From: an uncultured Dorea sp.
GTDB lineage: Bacteria > Bacillota > Clostridia > Lachnospirales > Lachnospiraceae
Assembly: GCA_910586965.1 (NCBI GenBank)
Contig: CAJUMF010000005.1
Coordinates: 62,001 to 126,000, forward strand
Direction of reading: 5' to 3'
DNA length: 64,000 bases
Part shown: positions 9,355 to 18,519 of the stretch, piece after piece
Numbering within the stretch: position 1 is the stretch's first letter
How the letters are laid out: each line of letters opens with the position of its first letter
Notes under the pieces: generated by a model
Database searches by the model: none
What the model was told of the DNA's origin: nothing
Seen by the model: only the letters and a program-made list of their open reading frames with translations
Translations under genes and position numbers: made by a program

Positions 9355-9999
9355 CATGCGCGCATAAACCTGTGGATAAAAGTCTGCCTTCTGGTTATAG
9401 GGCCGGATAAAAAACCGCCGCAGGATATCCATGCTAAGTTTCCTGACCAGTTCGGCACCTTCGCTTCCCTCGGAATCCATGGCCATCTCCTGGCGCTCTT
9501 TTAAATAATAATGCCAGTCTGCCGTGAATTTTTCATATTGCCGGAAGTTTTCTATATCGAGCCATTTTCGGACCTTGATCTTTGTCTTGTCTGGCTTGGG
9601 ACACTCGTTAACCTGCAGGAAATAGCGGAAAGAGTGGTTTTCATAATAGCGGCCCAGCGGAAACAGGCGGCAGAAACCGGGGCGGGCTTTGTGGATGGTA
9701 CAGCGCCCGCCAGGACTTAAAAAGACGCAGCGGGCGTCTTTGCCGGCCATCTTTAAGTTCGGCAGTATAATGCCGTCCACTACATTAAGCTCCAGATCTT
9801 CCCCGAGCAATTGTTCAAAGCTTTTATCCAGATGCCCGGTCAGTTGGAAGATATCGTAAGGGTCCAGGATAACGGAACTTCCCATGTCCTGACAGCAGGA
9901 AGAACAGCCGGCGCAGCCGCGGCAGTCCGCTTTTACCATGTCATTGCCGGTATATAATTTTCCGTCAGAAATTTCAGAAAGGTCAATCTCTCTTAACAT
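9328..9999 (-). CDS. YkgJ-type cysteine-cluster protein (putative Zn/Fe chelating)
   Basis: 223 residues from the ATG at 9999, which has GGGGGA 7 bases upstream; a 14-residue longer start at 10041 lacks a site. The N-terminal CRGCAGCSSCCQD cluster, a Cys in the DARCVFL segment, and the GGRCTIHKARPGFCRLFPLG block are the signature of the YkgJ/CxxCxxCC family, thought to bind Zn2+ or an Fe-S cluster. Its last codons form part of a terminator hairpin. Function in the cell is not known. It is transcribed divergently from the glycyl radical enzyme operon. Confidence 0.85.
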   Translation of the reverse strand: MLREIDLSEISDGKLYTGNDMVKADCRGCAGCSSCCQDMGSSVILDPYDIFQLTGHLDKSFEQLLGEDLELNVVDGIILPNLKMAGKDARCVFLSPGGRCTIHKARPGFCRLFPLGRYYENHSFRYFLQVNECPKPDKTKIKVRKWLDIENFRQYEKFTADWHYYLKERQEMAMDSEGSEGAELVRKLSMDILRRFFIRPYNQKADFYPQVYARMEQAGEESL

Positions 10000-10221
10000 A
10001 TTATAGTCCCCCAGTGAAAAATATTTCGTGAAGCCAGCCATGACTGCATGGATATCTGACTTGAAATCAGTGTAACACGGGAAAATATAAATGTAAATTA
10101 TTATTTTTTGCCCCTTTAAAGCGATGGATTTATTTTCATAAATATAAAATAAAATGAAATAATAAAATTAATTTTTTTAAACGAAAATAATGTTTCACAA
10201 AGTTGAATTAACGGCAGTTTT

Positions 10222-10255
10222 TTGACTTTTCAGCCTTTCCCTCGTGTACTATACT
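10222..10255 (+). promoter_or_regulatory. Possible promoter of the glycyl radical enzyme operon
   Basis: In the AT-rich gap 10000-10277, a TTGACT at 10222-10227 is followed by overlapping -10 candidates TACTAT (10247-10252, spacing 19) and TATACT (10250-10255, spacing 22). Both spacings are longer than ideal, so activation by a regulator is plausible. The operon's own XRE-cupin protein is the obvious candidate. Confidence 0.4.
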
Positions 10256-10277
10256 GTGAAAAAAGGAGGTGCGTAAT

Positions 10278-10757
10278 ATGATTGCGGCGAAAGCATTTGC
10301 AACGGTAACTAACTTATGTATGCAGGCGTTTCAGGAAATACCGGATAGGATTTCTGTTGAGAATGACGAGGTGACAGAATTTCCACAGTATCCCGGATGC
10401 CATACTTGTGTAAAAGTGACGCTTACTAAAGGAGAGAAACGGTATTTCTTTTATGCGGCCTGCCTGGATGAAGAAAGCTGCCTGATTTATAATTTTGACG
10501 GCGTTCCGGTTTCCTTTACAGGAAAGAAGAATTATTTTCTGGTATTTCTCGAGATTTGGGCGGAAGGGGTGAAAGAAGAATTTGCAGAGGAAATATCTTT
10601 AAAGGTTCGGGATTTGGAAGATATTTCAATTACTACAAACGGAACTTGTTGGCTTCTAACATTTAATGGCGGACAGGAAGTTGCTCAAAGCTTCATTGAT
10701 GAACTCAATGCAAGGGAACCTGTACAATTGGCATTACAGTTAAGAACAGTAGATTAG
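10278..10757 (+). CDS. Hypothetical protein, first gene of the glycyl radical enzyme operon
   Basis: 159 residues from the ATG at 10278; the AAAGGAGGT at 10261-10269 decides this start over an upstream GTG that lies inside the site. The protein is soluble and acidic with an N-terminal helix, a central beta region rich in Tyr/Phe and a Cys at about 40 and 43. I recognise no family. It ends 19 bases before the antiporter gene, so it is the first cistron of the operon. A small accessory protein for the pathway is the natural guess, but nothing in the sequence shows how it acts. Confidence 0.7.
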   Translation: MIAAKAFATVTNLCMQAFQEIPDRISVENDEVTEFPQYPGCHTCVKVTLTKGEKRYFFYAACLDEESCLIYNFDGVPVSFTGKKNYFLVFLEIWAEGVKEEFAEEISLKVRDLEDISITTNGTCWLLTFNGGQEVAQSFIDELNAREPVQLALQLRTVD

Positions 10758-10776
10758 TGTGAACAGGAGGATTGAG

Positions 10777-12234
10777 ATGGATAAAATGAATACAGAATCT
10801 GTAAAAAACGGGGGAAATACAAGAATTGAAAAAAAGCCGACATTTGGATGGTCTCTTGCGGTTTTTTTGATCGTTATCTGCATATTAATGTTTGGAATCC
10901 TGGGCTTGGGGCAGAGTGCACATGTACCGCTGCTTACAAGTATGCTGGTTGTCACTGCATACGGATATTTTGTGTTGAATATCTCTCTGGATGATATGGA
11001 AAATGCAGTTGTAAAGTCTGCAAAAGAGGCGCCGTTTATGATTCTTATATCAATAGGGATCTTAATTGCATCCTGGGTGATCTGCGGGACGGTTCCGTAT
11101 ATTGTGTATCTGGGGCTGAAACTCATTAATCCGGCGTGGTTTTTAGCATTTGTGTGTCTGGCATGTACGATTCTATCTACGGTGACAGGTTCATCCTGGA
11201 CGACGATCGGCACCCTTGGAGTTGCTTTCATGGGAATTTCCCTTGGGCTTGGCATTCCGCTGGGAATGACAGTGGGCGCCATCTGCTGCGGGGCGTTTTT
11301 TGGCGATAAGCAGTCTCCGGTATCGGATTATGCGGTATTTGCGGCAGGCGTTGCCAAATGCAATATTTACCGTCATGCAAAATACATGCTTTATACATCC
11401 GGGCCATCCATTGTAGGTGCATTTTTGCTTTTCTTAATTTTAGGGTTTGGGTTTCACAATACAACGGCTGAACTGTCAGAAATCGAGGATATCATATCGG
11501 GACTGGAAGCGACATTCCATTTTTCAGCAGCAATGTGGATTCCTTTAATAGCACTTGCAGTTGCGATATTCTTCAAGCTTCCGGCTACATATTCACTGCT
11601 GGCAAGTGCTGTGGCAGCAATCTTTGTTGCGATATTCGCACAAGGGTATTCGGCATCTGAGGTGATAGGATATTTGTACAGCGGGGTCAGCATGGACAGC
11701 GGAAATGAAGTTGTTGACACCATCTGCAATCGCGGCGGTATGGCGAGCATGGTGTACAATATTACGATGCTGTTAAGCTCCTTAAGTCTTGCAGGTGCAT
11801 TTGGAAGAACGCAAGTGCTGGCTGAAATCGTTGATAAGCTTGCATTTTTGATCAAGTCAAGATTCAGCCTGGTTTTTTCCACATTTCTTTCCAGCACAGT
11901 GATGAGCTTTTTTACAGGAGATCCGTTTATCGGCGGAGTGATTCCGTGCAGTGCCCTTGGAAGCAAGTATGAAGAGTTTGATATTGACAGGGCAGTGCTG
12001 TCAAGGACTATTTCTGATGCGGCAGCAGTCCAGCAGCCTATTGTTCCGTGGGGAGTTTCCGGCGTATATGTAGTCCAGTGCCTGGGAATTCCGGTGAGCC
12101 AGTTCGCATTTTATTATTTTATTGGCTGGCTGACACCGATTTTCTCCATTATCTGTGCGATCACAGGTTTGGGGTGCCCGAAATCTACACAGAAAGAAGA
12201 AATATTGAGGGAAGAGGCTGAGGGAAATATATAA
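10777..12234 (+). CDS. NhaC-family Na+/H+ antiporter-type transporter
   Basis: 485 residues from the ATG at 10777 (AGGAGG at 10765-10770; the earlier GTG at 10759 is rejected). About 11-12 hydrophobic segments, with the family's conserved SSWTTIGTLG and FFGDKQSPVSDYAVF regions near residues 145-185 and DPFIGGVIPC near 385. The NhaC family includes Na+/H+ antiporters and organic-acid exchangers such as malate-lactate antiporters. Its place between an unknown small protein and a glycyl radical enzyme suggests import of an anionic substrate or export of an acid product rather than general pH control. That is inference from context. Confidence 0.85.
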   Translation: MDKMNTESVKNGGNTRIEKKPTFGWSLAVFLIVICILMFGILGLGQSAHVPLLTSMLVVTAYGYFVLNISLDDMENAVVKSAKEAPFMILISIGILIASWVICGTVPYIVYLGLKLINPAWFLAFVCLACTILSTVTGSSWTTIGTLGVAFMGISLGLGIPLGMTVGAICCGAFFGDKQSPVSDYAVFAAGVAKCNIYRHAKYMLYTSGPSIVGAFLLFLILGFGFHNTTAELSEIEDIISGLEATFHFSAAMWIPLIALAVAIFFKLPATYSLLASAVAAIFVAIFAQGYSASEVIGYLYSGVSMDSGNEVVDTICNRGGMASMVYNITMLLSSLSLAGAFGRTQVLAEIVDKLAFLIKSRFSLVFSTFLSSTVMSFFTGDPFIGGVIPCSALGSKYEEFDIDRAVLSRTISDAAAVQQPIVPWGVSGVYVVQCLGIPVSQFAFYYFIGWLTPIFSIICAITGLGCPKSTQKEEILREEAEGNI

Positions 12235-12258
12235 TTTAGTAAAGTAAGGAGAGACTTT

Positions 12259-14619
12259 ATGAAAGAAAGAATTGATATTTTACGAAAGGCCATGTTTGAT
12301 ACAAAGCCAAGGGTCTGCGCGGAGCGGATCGTCCTGGCAAGAGAAGCTTACGAGCGATATTCAGGAGAAGTTCCATGTATTTTCCGGGCGCATGTGTTCG
12401 CGTATGTGTTGGACCATATGACACTCAAGATATTTCCCGAAGAACTGATCATCGGCAGTCAGGCAGACAAACGTCACGGAGTGTCTTTTTATCCGGAATA
12501 TATGTCGGCAGAGTGGCTCTATCACGCGCTTGACACCATTGAGACAAGAAGTCATGATCCTTTGGTTGTGGAGCCGGAAGATAAAGAGATATTTAAGAGG
12601 GAACTTCCCTGGTGGTTTGGCAGAAGTACAGAAGTTAATCTTGATCAAGTGATATTTTCAGATGTGCAGCAGGCAAGGCGTCTGGGGATGATCGTCCTTG
12701 GGAACCGGACCCAGCCATCCAGCGGTGTCGTGCCGGATCATGCACGTCTTATGAGGGAAGGGCTTTCCGGGTACATAAGCCGCTGCCGGGAACAGATACA
12801 AAAAACAGTGCCGGACAGGAAAGGTGAGCGGGAAAAGGTAAATTACTGGAGTGCGTGTATCATCGTCATGGAGGCAATCATACGTTACGCCAATCGTTTT
12901 GGAAAGCTTGCAGAAGAGATGGCTGTAAATGAAGCGGATGCAAGGCGTCAGAAAGAGCTTTTGACTATTGCGGATAATATGAAGGTCATCCCTGAGCACG
13001 CCCCCGGGAACTTCTATCAGGCGATTCAGTTTGTCTGGTTCATGCAACAGCTTGTCCATGTGGAGGCAAATGCGGCAGGATGCGGGTTTGGGCGGTTCGA
13101 CCAATATATGTATCCGTATTATAAAGCAGATCTTGAATCCGGAAACATTACTCCGGAAGAGGCATTAGAACTTATTGAGTGTCTGTATATCAAAACCAGT
13201 GAACTGAAAATTGTACGGACAGATGCGGATGCAAAGAAATTCGCAGGTTATCCGCTGTGGCAGATTATGATGGTAGGCGGGATTGACCGGAAAGGTAATG
13301 ATGCCACGAACGAACTGACATATCTCTGCTTAGAAGCTCAAAATGAGGTAAAACTGGCACAGCCTGCAATCGGACTTAGGATCCATGATGAGACACCGCG
13401 TCCGTTATTTGATAAAGCGGTTAAAATGATTCAAAAGGGCATAGGAAATCCGGCATTTTTTAACGATAAAGCTTGTATCCCAATCTGCCTGGATAAAGGC
13501 GGAACACTGGAAGAGGCCAGGGATTGGACAGTTGTCGGATGTGTGGAGCCCCATCCTGGCGGGGGCGGTTCTGATGCAAGCCCCATCGCGGGATATATTA
13601 ATTGCATGAAAGCGTTAGAGTTAGCCCTGCATAATGGAATCGATCCTGTGTCTGGTGAAAAAGCGGGAGTTGAGACAGGAAATCCCGATGATTTTAAGAA
13701 TAAAGAAGAACTTTTTGAAGCAGTAATGATACAACTGCGCCATCAATGGGATCTTCTGATCCGGGGGTATAATGTGGTGGTTCCTTTCCATGCAGCGCAG
13801 ATGCCGGTCATCTTTTCCTCTTTGATTCTCAATGGAAGCATTGAGAAGGGGCTTTCCGTACAGGAAGGAGGGGCAGAGCATCTTTATACGGGAGCCTTCT
13901 TAAGCTGTCCCGCCAGTCTTGCTGATGCGGTGGAAGCCATTGACTACGCGGTATTTAAAGATAAACATCTCACGATGCAGGAACTTATTGACGCTTGTGA
14001 CAATGACTTTAAGGGGAATGAAAGACTCAGGCAGTATTTGATCAATAAACCGCCGAAATTCGGGAACGATATCGAATCTGTAGATAAGGTCTGTCATGAT
14101 ATTATTATCGGCAGCAGCGATTATGTACAGAAGTTTAAAGATTCCCGCGGAGGCCAGTATTGTGTCTGCAATTTGTCCCAGACGATCAATCTTCTTTTCG
14201 GAGAATACTGCAATGCAACTCCTGATGGAAGGCATACCGGGGAGCCGTTAAGCGACAATTCCTGTCCGGCCTGCGGAAGAGATATCTCGGGACCGACGGC
14301 AACGGTGAAATCAGTGGGAGCATGTGAACAGGTAAAAACATATGACGGTACGTTATTTAATCTTCGGTTTGATTCGAATGGACTTGAAGGAGAGCGCGGA
14401 ACGGAAGTGATTGAGGATGTCATTAAGACTTACTTTGACCATTTGGGGGAACATATCCAGATCAATGTTGTAGATGACGCCACACTTAGAGCTGCGCAGA
14501 AAGATCCGGAGAAGTATCGCGGCCTGGTTGTAAGAGTGGCAGGTTATCTTGCGTATTTTACAGACCTTGACCGCTCGGTACAGGATAATATCATCGCGAG
14601 AACCGCGCATACAGCGTAA
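12259..14619 (+). CDS. Glycyl radical enzyme (dehydratase/lyase type), substrate unknown
   Basis: 786 residues. The PFL-like domain spans about 1-655 and the Gly-radical domain the last 120. The catalytic thiyl Cys is C428 in GCVEP with the partner acid E430, as in C-O, C-N and C-S cleaving members; pyruvate formate-lyase has paired Cys instead. The radical Gly is G762 in RVAGY, and the C-terminus ends in the usual QDNIIART helix. After CVEP the sequence HPGGGGSD and the 534-553 stretch (VQEGGAEHLYTGAF) do not match what I recall of choline, glycerol, propanediol, hydroxyproline or isethionate enzymes, so no substrate is assigned. Its activase follows 15 bases downstream. Confidence 0.9.
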   Translation: MKERIDILRKAMFDTKPRVCAERIVLAREAYERYSGEVPCIFRAHVFAYVLDHMTLKIFPEELIIGSQADKRHGVSFYPEYMSAEWLYHALDTIETRSHDPLVVEPEDKEIFKRELPWWFGRSTEVNLDQVIFSDVQQARRLGMIVLGNRTQPSSGVVPDHARLMREGLSGYISRCREQIQKTVPDRKGEREKVNYWSACIIVMEAIIRYANRFGKLAEEMAVNEADARRQKELLTIADNMKVIPEHAPGNFYQAIQFVWFMQQLVHVEANAAGCGFGRFDQYMYPYYKADLESGNITPEEALELIECLYIKTSELKIVRTDADAKKFAGYPLWQIMMVGGIDRKGNDATNELTYLCLEAQNEVKLAQPAIGLRIHDETPRPLFDKAVKMIQKGIGNPAFFNDKACIPICLDKGGTLEEARDWTVVGCVEPHPGGGGSDASPIAGYINCMKALELALHNGIDPVSGEKAGVETGNPDDFKNKEELFEAVMIQLRHQWDLLIRGYNVVVPFHAAQMPVIFSSLILNGSIEKGLSVQEGGAEHLYTGAFLSCPASLADAVEAIDYAVFKDKHLTMQELIDACDNDFKGNERLRQYLINKPPKFGNDIESVDKVCHDIIIGSSDYVQKFKDSRGGQYCVCNLSQTINLLFGEYCNATPDGRHTGEPLSDNSCPACGRDISGPTATVKSVGACEQVKTYDGTLFNLRFDSNGLEGERGTEVIEDVIKTYFDHLGEHIQINVVDDATLRAAQKDPEKYRGLVVRVAGYLAYFTDLDRSVQDNIIARTAHTA

Positions 14620-14634
14620 GTCATGGAGGAAATG

Positions 14635-15555
14635 ATGGATAGGATTTATGATATCGGGGGTATCCAGAAATTTTCGACATCTGACGGGCCGGGCATCCGG
14701 ACCAGTATCTTTGTGAAAGGATGCCCGCTCAAGTGTAAATGGTGCCATAATCCAGAGTTGATGGAAAGCCGAAATCAGATTATCTACAGTTTAAATCGTT
14801 GTATCGGATGTGGAGAATGTGTGAAAATGTGTCCGCAGCATATCATATCCAGGGACGATGATAAAGGGCTTAACATTGACCGGGGGAAGTGCAGCCTATG
14901 TGAGTTATGCGTGGATAACTGCTATTCTAAGGCATTGCGGATGTCTGCCGAGCCTATGACGATTGAAGAGGTGATGCATGTTATCCTGCAGGATAAAGAA
15001 TTTTATGATAAATCCGGCGGAGGAGTGACATTGAGCGGAGGAGAGATACTGACTCACCCGGAATTCGCGTTCCGTATCTCTGAGGAGTGTAAAAGGCATG
15101 GGATTTCCTATGTGATCGACACGAGCGGATATGGCGATGACCAGACACTTTTGTCACTGGCGAAAGATGCACAGATGATACTGTATGATATGAAGTCTAT
15201 GGATGATGACATTCACATGGAATATACCGGGAGAAGCAACGAACTTATATTGGACAACTTGATAAAGCTGGCGGCTATTCCAAATATATGCAGCAAGATA
15301 CAGATGAGGATGCCGCTTGTTTCGGGAGTGAATGATACAGACGAAATAGTCATTAAGACGGCGGCGTTTTATAAACAGTACGGATTATCGGAAGTAATGC
15401 TGATACCGTATCATGACCTTGGGAATGCCAAGAGAAGAGGACTGGGTGAAAGAGAGTACCAATTTGCTCCGCCAGACCATGAACGTATAGAATGGATGAA
15501 AACAATCTTCATGCAACACGGTATGAAAGTAAATGTAACAGGAGAAAATATATAA
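14635..15555 (+). CDS. Glycyl radical enzyme activating enzyme (radical SAM)
   Basis: 306 residues from the ATG at 14635, chosen because GGAGGA at 14625-14630 lies just before it; an ATG at 14623 is in frame but upstream of that site. The radical SAM motif is C30-x3-C34-x2-C37. Two ferredoxin-type clusters are inserted after it (C56, C59, C62, C66 and C86, C89, C92, C96), the layout of activases for dehydratase-type glycyl radical enzymes as opposed to the shorter PflA. It abstracts hydrogen from the radical Gly of its partner by means of 5'-deoxyadenosyl radical. Adjacent partner: the gene immediately upstream. Confidence 0.93.
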   Translation: MDRIYDIGGIQKFSTSDGPGIRTSIFVKGCPLKCKWCHNPELMESRNQIIYSLNRCIGCGECVKMCPQHIISRDDDKGLNIDRGKCSLCELCVDNCYSKALRMSAEPMTIEEVMHVILQDKEFYDKSGGGVTLSGGEILTHPEFAFRISEECKRHGISYVIDTSGYGDDQTLLSLAKDAQMILYDMKSMDDDIHMEYTGRSNELILDNLIKLAAIPNICSKIQMRMPLVSGVNDTDEIVIKTAAFYKQYGLSEVMLIPYHDLGNAKRRGLGEREYQFAPPDHERIEWMKTIFMQHGMKVNVTGENI

Positions 15556-15589
15556 AAAGATACCAATTCAGGATATAAGGAGGTATAAT

Positions 15590-16390
15590 ATGAATGACAG
15601 CTTGAGAATCGAAAATATGTTCAGTGTAAAAGATAAGGTGATTCTGATCACGGGAGCGGGAGGAACGGGCTCGGTAAATGCACGCTGTTTTGCTGAAAAC
15701 GGAAGCAGGGTGATTGTTGCATCCCGTAATATGGACAAGGTAGACAGACTTAAAAAGACACTGGAAGAGGAAGGGCTTACCATAGACGGAATTCAGATGG
15801 ATATTGCCAACCATCAGGATATCATTGAAAAAATTGCATGGATTGCAGAAAAATATGGCCGTATCGATGGATGTATCCACACAGCCGCAGGATGCCATGT
15901 GGAAGACACCATGACATTTGCAGAAGAAGAGCTGCGCAAAATACTTAATGACGATCTGCTGGGAACGATTTTTCTGAATCAAGAAGTTGGGAAAGTAATG
16001 GAAAAGCAAGGTTCGGGCAGCATCTTGAATTACAATAGTATTGACTGTCTGTCCGTCAATGCCATCGATGCAATGGGATACGGTGTCGGGAAAAGCGGTG
16101 TTGCACAGGCTACCAAATTTTTTGCTGTACGCCTGGCTCCGTCAGGTGTCACTGTGAATGGTGTTGCTCCCATATGGATCAATACCCCGATGATGGCACA
16201 GCGGCCGCAGTCCTATCTGGATGCTGCGATCGGCCAGGTGCCTATGGGCAGGATGTCCGAGGCAGAAGATTATCTCGGGCTTGCCGTCTATCTTATGAGT
16301 GATGCAGGAAAATTTACGACAGGACAGACATTCCTTGTAGATGGAGGATGGTCGATTACCCGGTGCTTTACATATAACGAAGACAAGTAA
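15590..16390 (+). CDS. Short-chain dehydrogenase/reductase of the glycyl radical pathway
   Basis: 266 residues. Cofactor motif TGAGGTG at 21-27, TAAG in place of NNAG at 98-101, catalytic Ser150, Tyr164 and Lys168 (YxxxK), and the C-terminal FLVDGGW. The acidic-free beta2 end (ASRN) hints at NADP(H) preference, which is only a weak sign. It resembles the gluconate 5-dehydrogenase branch of the family. Placed 34 bases after the activase, it most likely oxidises a substrate before the radical step or reduces the aldehyde or ketone formed by it. Confidence 0.88.
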   Translation: MNDSLRIENMFSVKDKVILITGAGGTGSVNARCFAENGSRVIVASRNMDKVDRLKKTLEEEGLTIDGIQMDIANHQDIIEKIAWIAEKYGRIDGCIHTAAGCHVEDTMTFAEEELRKILNDDLLGTIFLNQEVGKVMEKQGSGSILNYNSIDCLSVNAIDAMGYGVGKSGVAQATKFFAVRLAPSGVTVNGVAPIWINTPMMAQRPQSYLDAAIGQVPMGRMSEAEDYLGLAVYLMSDAGKFTTGQTFLVDGGWSITRCFTYNEDK

Positions 16391-16408
16391 AAAATCAGGA
16401 GGCAATAC

Positions 16409-16954
16409 GTGGAAAATAACAGTGCGATTGGGAATAAACTAAATCTGGCGCGCAAGAACGCCGGCGTTACGCTGCATGAACTTTCTGTCAGGACAGGCCT
16501 TTCGGTAAGCTGCCTGAGCAATATGGAGCATGGGGTCACAAGTCCGTCTGTAAAGAATCTCGAGACAGTATGTACGGCTTTGGAGATTGACTTTATACAA
16601 TTGTTGAATGATACCATGTCATTTAATCCGATTGTACGTAAAGATGAACGAAAGTTGATTTTCAGAGATTCTCATAGGGTACAATACAGGATGATCACGG
16701 ATTCCAGACAGCAGCTTAAGGGTTCTGTACTGACAGTAGATAAAGATTATTACGGGGAAGAGGTTTCTTATGGACATACCTGTGATGAGCTTCTTATTAT
16801 CGAAAAAGGAAATTTTGTGGTCACGCTGGAAAATAAAGAATATATGTTAAGTCCCGGAGATACTGTCTATATCCGTGCCAACATGCCCCACAAATATCGC
16901 AAAGTGTCCAATGGAGACGCGATGTTATATTGTGTCAAGACCAATATGGATTAA
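16409..16954 (+). CDS. XRE-cupin transcriptional regulator
   Basis: 181 residues starting at GTG 16409 with AGGAGG 6 bases upstream. An N-terminal helix-turn-helix of the Cro/cI type (about 8-62, with VTLHELSVRTGLSVSCLSNM as the recognition core) is joined to a C-terminal cupin barrel (about 105-178, with SPGDTVYIRANMPHKYR). This two-domain class binds DNA and senses a small ligand in the cupin pocket. As the last gene of the operon before a strong terminator it is the likely local regulator, and its ligand is probably the pathway substrate or an intermediate. Confidence 0.9.
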   Translation: MENNSAIGNKLNLARKNAGVTLHELSVRTGLSVSCLSNMEHGVTSPSVKNLETVCTALEIDFIQLLNDTMSFNPIVRKDERKLIFRDSHRVQYRMITDSRQQLKGSVLTVDKDYYGEEVSYGHTCDELLIIEKGNFVVTLENKEYMLSPGDTVYIRANMPHKYRKVSNGDAMLYCVKTNMD

Positions 16955-16966
16955 ATTGCCGACATA

Positions 16967-16994
16967 GAAAAACCACCCCAGGGGGTGGTTTTTC
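16967..16994 (+). terminator. Strong terminator of the glycyl radical enzyme operon
   Basis: A 13-bp perfect stem (16967-16979 with 16982-16994) rich in C/G at the top, with A and T runs at the base. It closes the operon that starts near 10278. Confidence 0.85.
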
Positions 16995-17023
16995 TATTGC
17001 AGATGATAATTGTAAATTACCGC

Positions 17024-17052
17024 TTGGAGCTTTTGCGTAATGGTGTTATGAT
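17024..17052 (+). promoter_or_regulatory. Promoter of the MATE transporter gene
   Basis: TTGGAG at 17024-17029 and TATGAT at 17047-17052 with 17-bp spacing, 34 bases before the chosen GTG start. Confidence 0.6.
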
Positions 17053-17086
17053 GGAATATAGCAAGATGAAAATGGGAGGCGTAATT

Positions 17087-18490
17087 GTGGCGAAACTCAT
17101 TGATAAGATAAAAAAACAAAAGCATTCCGCATTGTCAAGAGACTTGACTGAGGGGGCGATTGGGCGGGGGCTTTTGGCGTTTGCCGTGCCGATATTTTTA
17201 GGGCAGACGCTGCAGCAGTTTTATAATGTGGCGGACGCCTGGGTAGTCGGGAATTTTGGGAGCAACAGTGCATTTGCGGCGGTCAGTTCCTCAGGCAGCT
17301 TTATTTTCCTGATCATAGGATTCTTTAACGGGGTATCGGTAGGCGGCGGCGTGGTGATATCGCATTATTTCGGGGCGCGGGATAAGAAAAATATAAGCCG
17401 TGCAATCCACGCGAATGTATTGTTCGGGCTGCTTGCATCTGTGGGGGCGACGATAGCGGGATTCCTTATGGTTCCGTACATACTCCGATGGATGCAGACT
17501 CCTGCGGATGTCATATCGGATTCTATGATTTATTTCAGGATTTATTTTGCAGGCGTCTCCACGGTTATCATGTTCAACATCTGCATGTCAGTGATGCGGG
17601 CGCTGGGAGACAGCCTCCATCCTCTTTTTTACCTGGCATTTTCTTCCGTGCTGAATGTGGTGCTGGATTTGGCTTTCGTGGCGGTGTTTAAATGGGGAGT
17701 TATGGGGGCTGCGGCTGCGACGGTATTTTCTCAGGGCGTCAGCATGGTTCTGTGCATTGTCCATATGTGCAGGGAAGAGGAGGATATAAGGCTTGATTTC
17801 CGGAAACTTACGTTTGACGCTAAGATGATGGGGGATGTGCTCAGGCAGGGGCTTCCGGCAGGCATACAGAACTCGGTCATCAGCATCGGGAATATCGTCG
17901 TCCAGACAAATATCAATTCCTTCGGGGCATATGCAATGTCCGGGGTGGGAGCGTACCAAAAAATAGAAGGCTTTGTGTTCCTGCCGATTATGAGTATGGC
18001 AATGGCTCTGCCTACCTTTATCAGCCAGAATCTTGGGGCGGCCCGGCCGGACAGGGCAAAGAAGGGAGCAGCCTTCGGTATCCTGTTCGGGATGGCGACT
18101 GCGGAGACGGTGGGCCTGGCATTCTATCTCTGGTGTCCTATGGCGCTTAAGTTTTTTGTCGATACAGAGAAAGCGATTGCTTTTGGGGCGGTTCAGGCAA
18201 GGACTGTCAGCCTGTTCTTCTTCCTGCTGGCGTTTTCCCACTGCGCGGCAGGTGTATTGCGGGGATGCGGAAAGTCTTTTATCCCGATGGCTGCCATGCT
18301 TACGTTCTGGTGCGGAGTGAGGATTATATATGTGACCACGGCGCTTAATATCCGGCATGATTTCCGGCTGCTCCCGTGGGCGTATCCTCTTACATGGAGC
18401 TGCAGCGCGGTGGTATTTTTGGTGTTTCTCGTAAGGTCTGACTGGACGGGGACAGGCATCCGGAAACAGAAAAATAAAAAAAGTGCTTGA
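17087..18490 (+). CDS. MATE family efflux transporter
   Basis: 467 residues from the GTG at 17087, which has GGGAGG 7 bases upstream and lies downstream of a good promoter; longer starts back to 16985 would lie in the promoter and terminator. Twelve hydrophobic segments in two homologous halves, with the family's FYNVADAWVVGNF region in the first helix pair and the matching GAYQKIEGFVFLPI region in the second half. These proteins expel cationic drugs or metabolites in exchange for Na+ or H+. Its stop codon overlaps the -35 box of the T-box promoter. Confidence 0.9.
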   Translation: MAKLIDKIKKQKHSALSRDLTEGAIGRGLLAFAVPIFLGQTLQQFYNVADAWVVGNFGSNSAFAAVSSSGSFIFLIIGFFNGVSVGGGVVISHYFGARDKKNISRAIHANVLFGLLASVGATIAGFLMVPYILRWMQTPADVISDSMIYFRIYFAGVSTVIMFNICMSVMRALGDSLHPLFYLAFSSVLNVVLDLAFVAVFKWGVMGAAAATVFSQGVSMVLCIVHMCREEEDIRLDFRKLTFDAKMMGDVLRQGLPAGIQNSVISIGNIVVQTNINSFGAYAMSGVGAYQKIEGFVFLPIMSMAMALPTFISQNLGAARPDRAKKGAAFGILFGMATAETVGLAFYLWCPMALKFFVDTEKAIAFGAVQARTVSLFFFLLAFSHCAAGVLRGCGKSFIPMAAMLTFWCGVRIIYVTTALNIRHDFRLLPWAYPLTWSCSAVVFLVFLVRSDWTGTGIRKQKNKKSA

Positions 18491-18515
18491 CAAATGCACG
18501 TTACTGGGGTAAAGT
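18487..18515 (+). promoter_or_regulatory. Promoter of the tryptophan T-box transcript
   Basis: TTGACA at 18487-18492, overlapping the MATE stop codon, and TAAAGT at 18510-18515 with 17-bp spacing. Transcription would begin just before the T-box leader. Confidence 0.65.
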
Positions 18516-18519
18516 GAAT

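Noticed and set aside
17588..18499. 303-codon minus-strand frame opposite the MATE gene
   Set aside because: His/Arg/Pro-rich antisense translation of a membrane protein gene; no ribosome-binding site.
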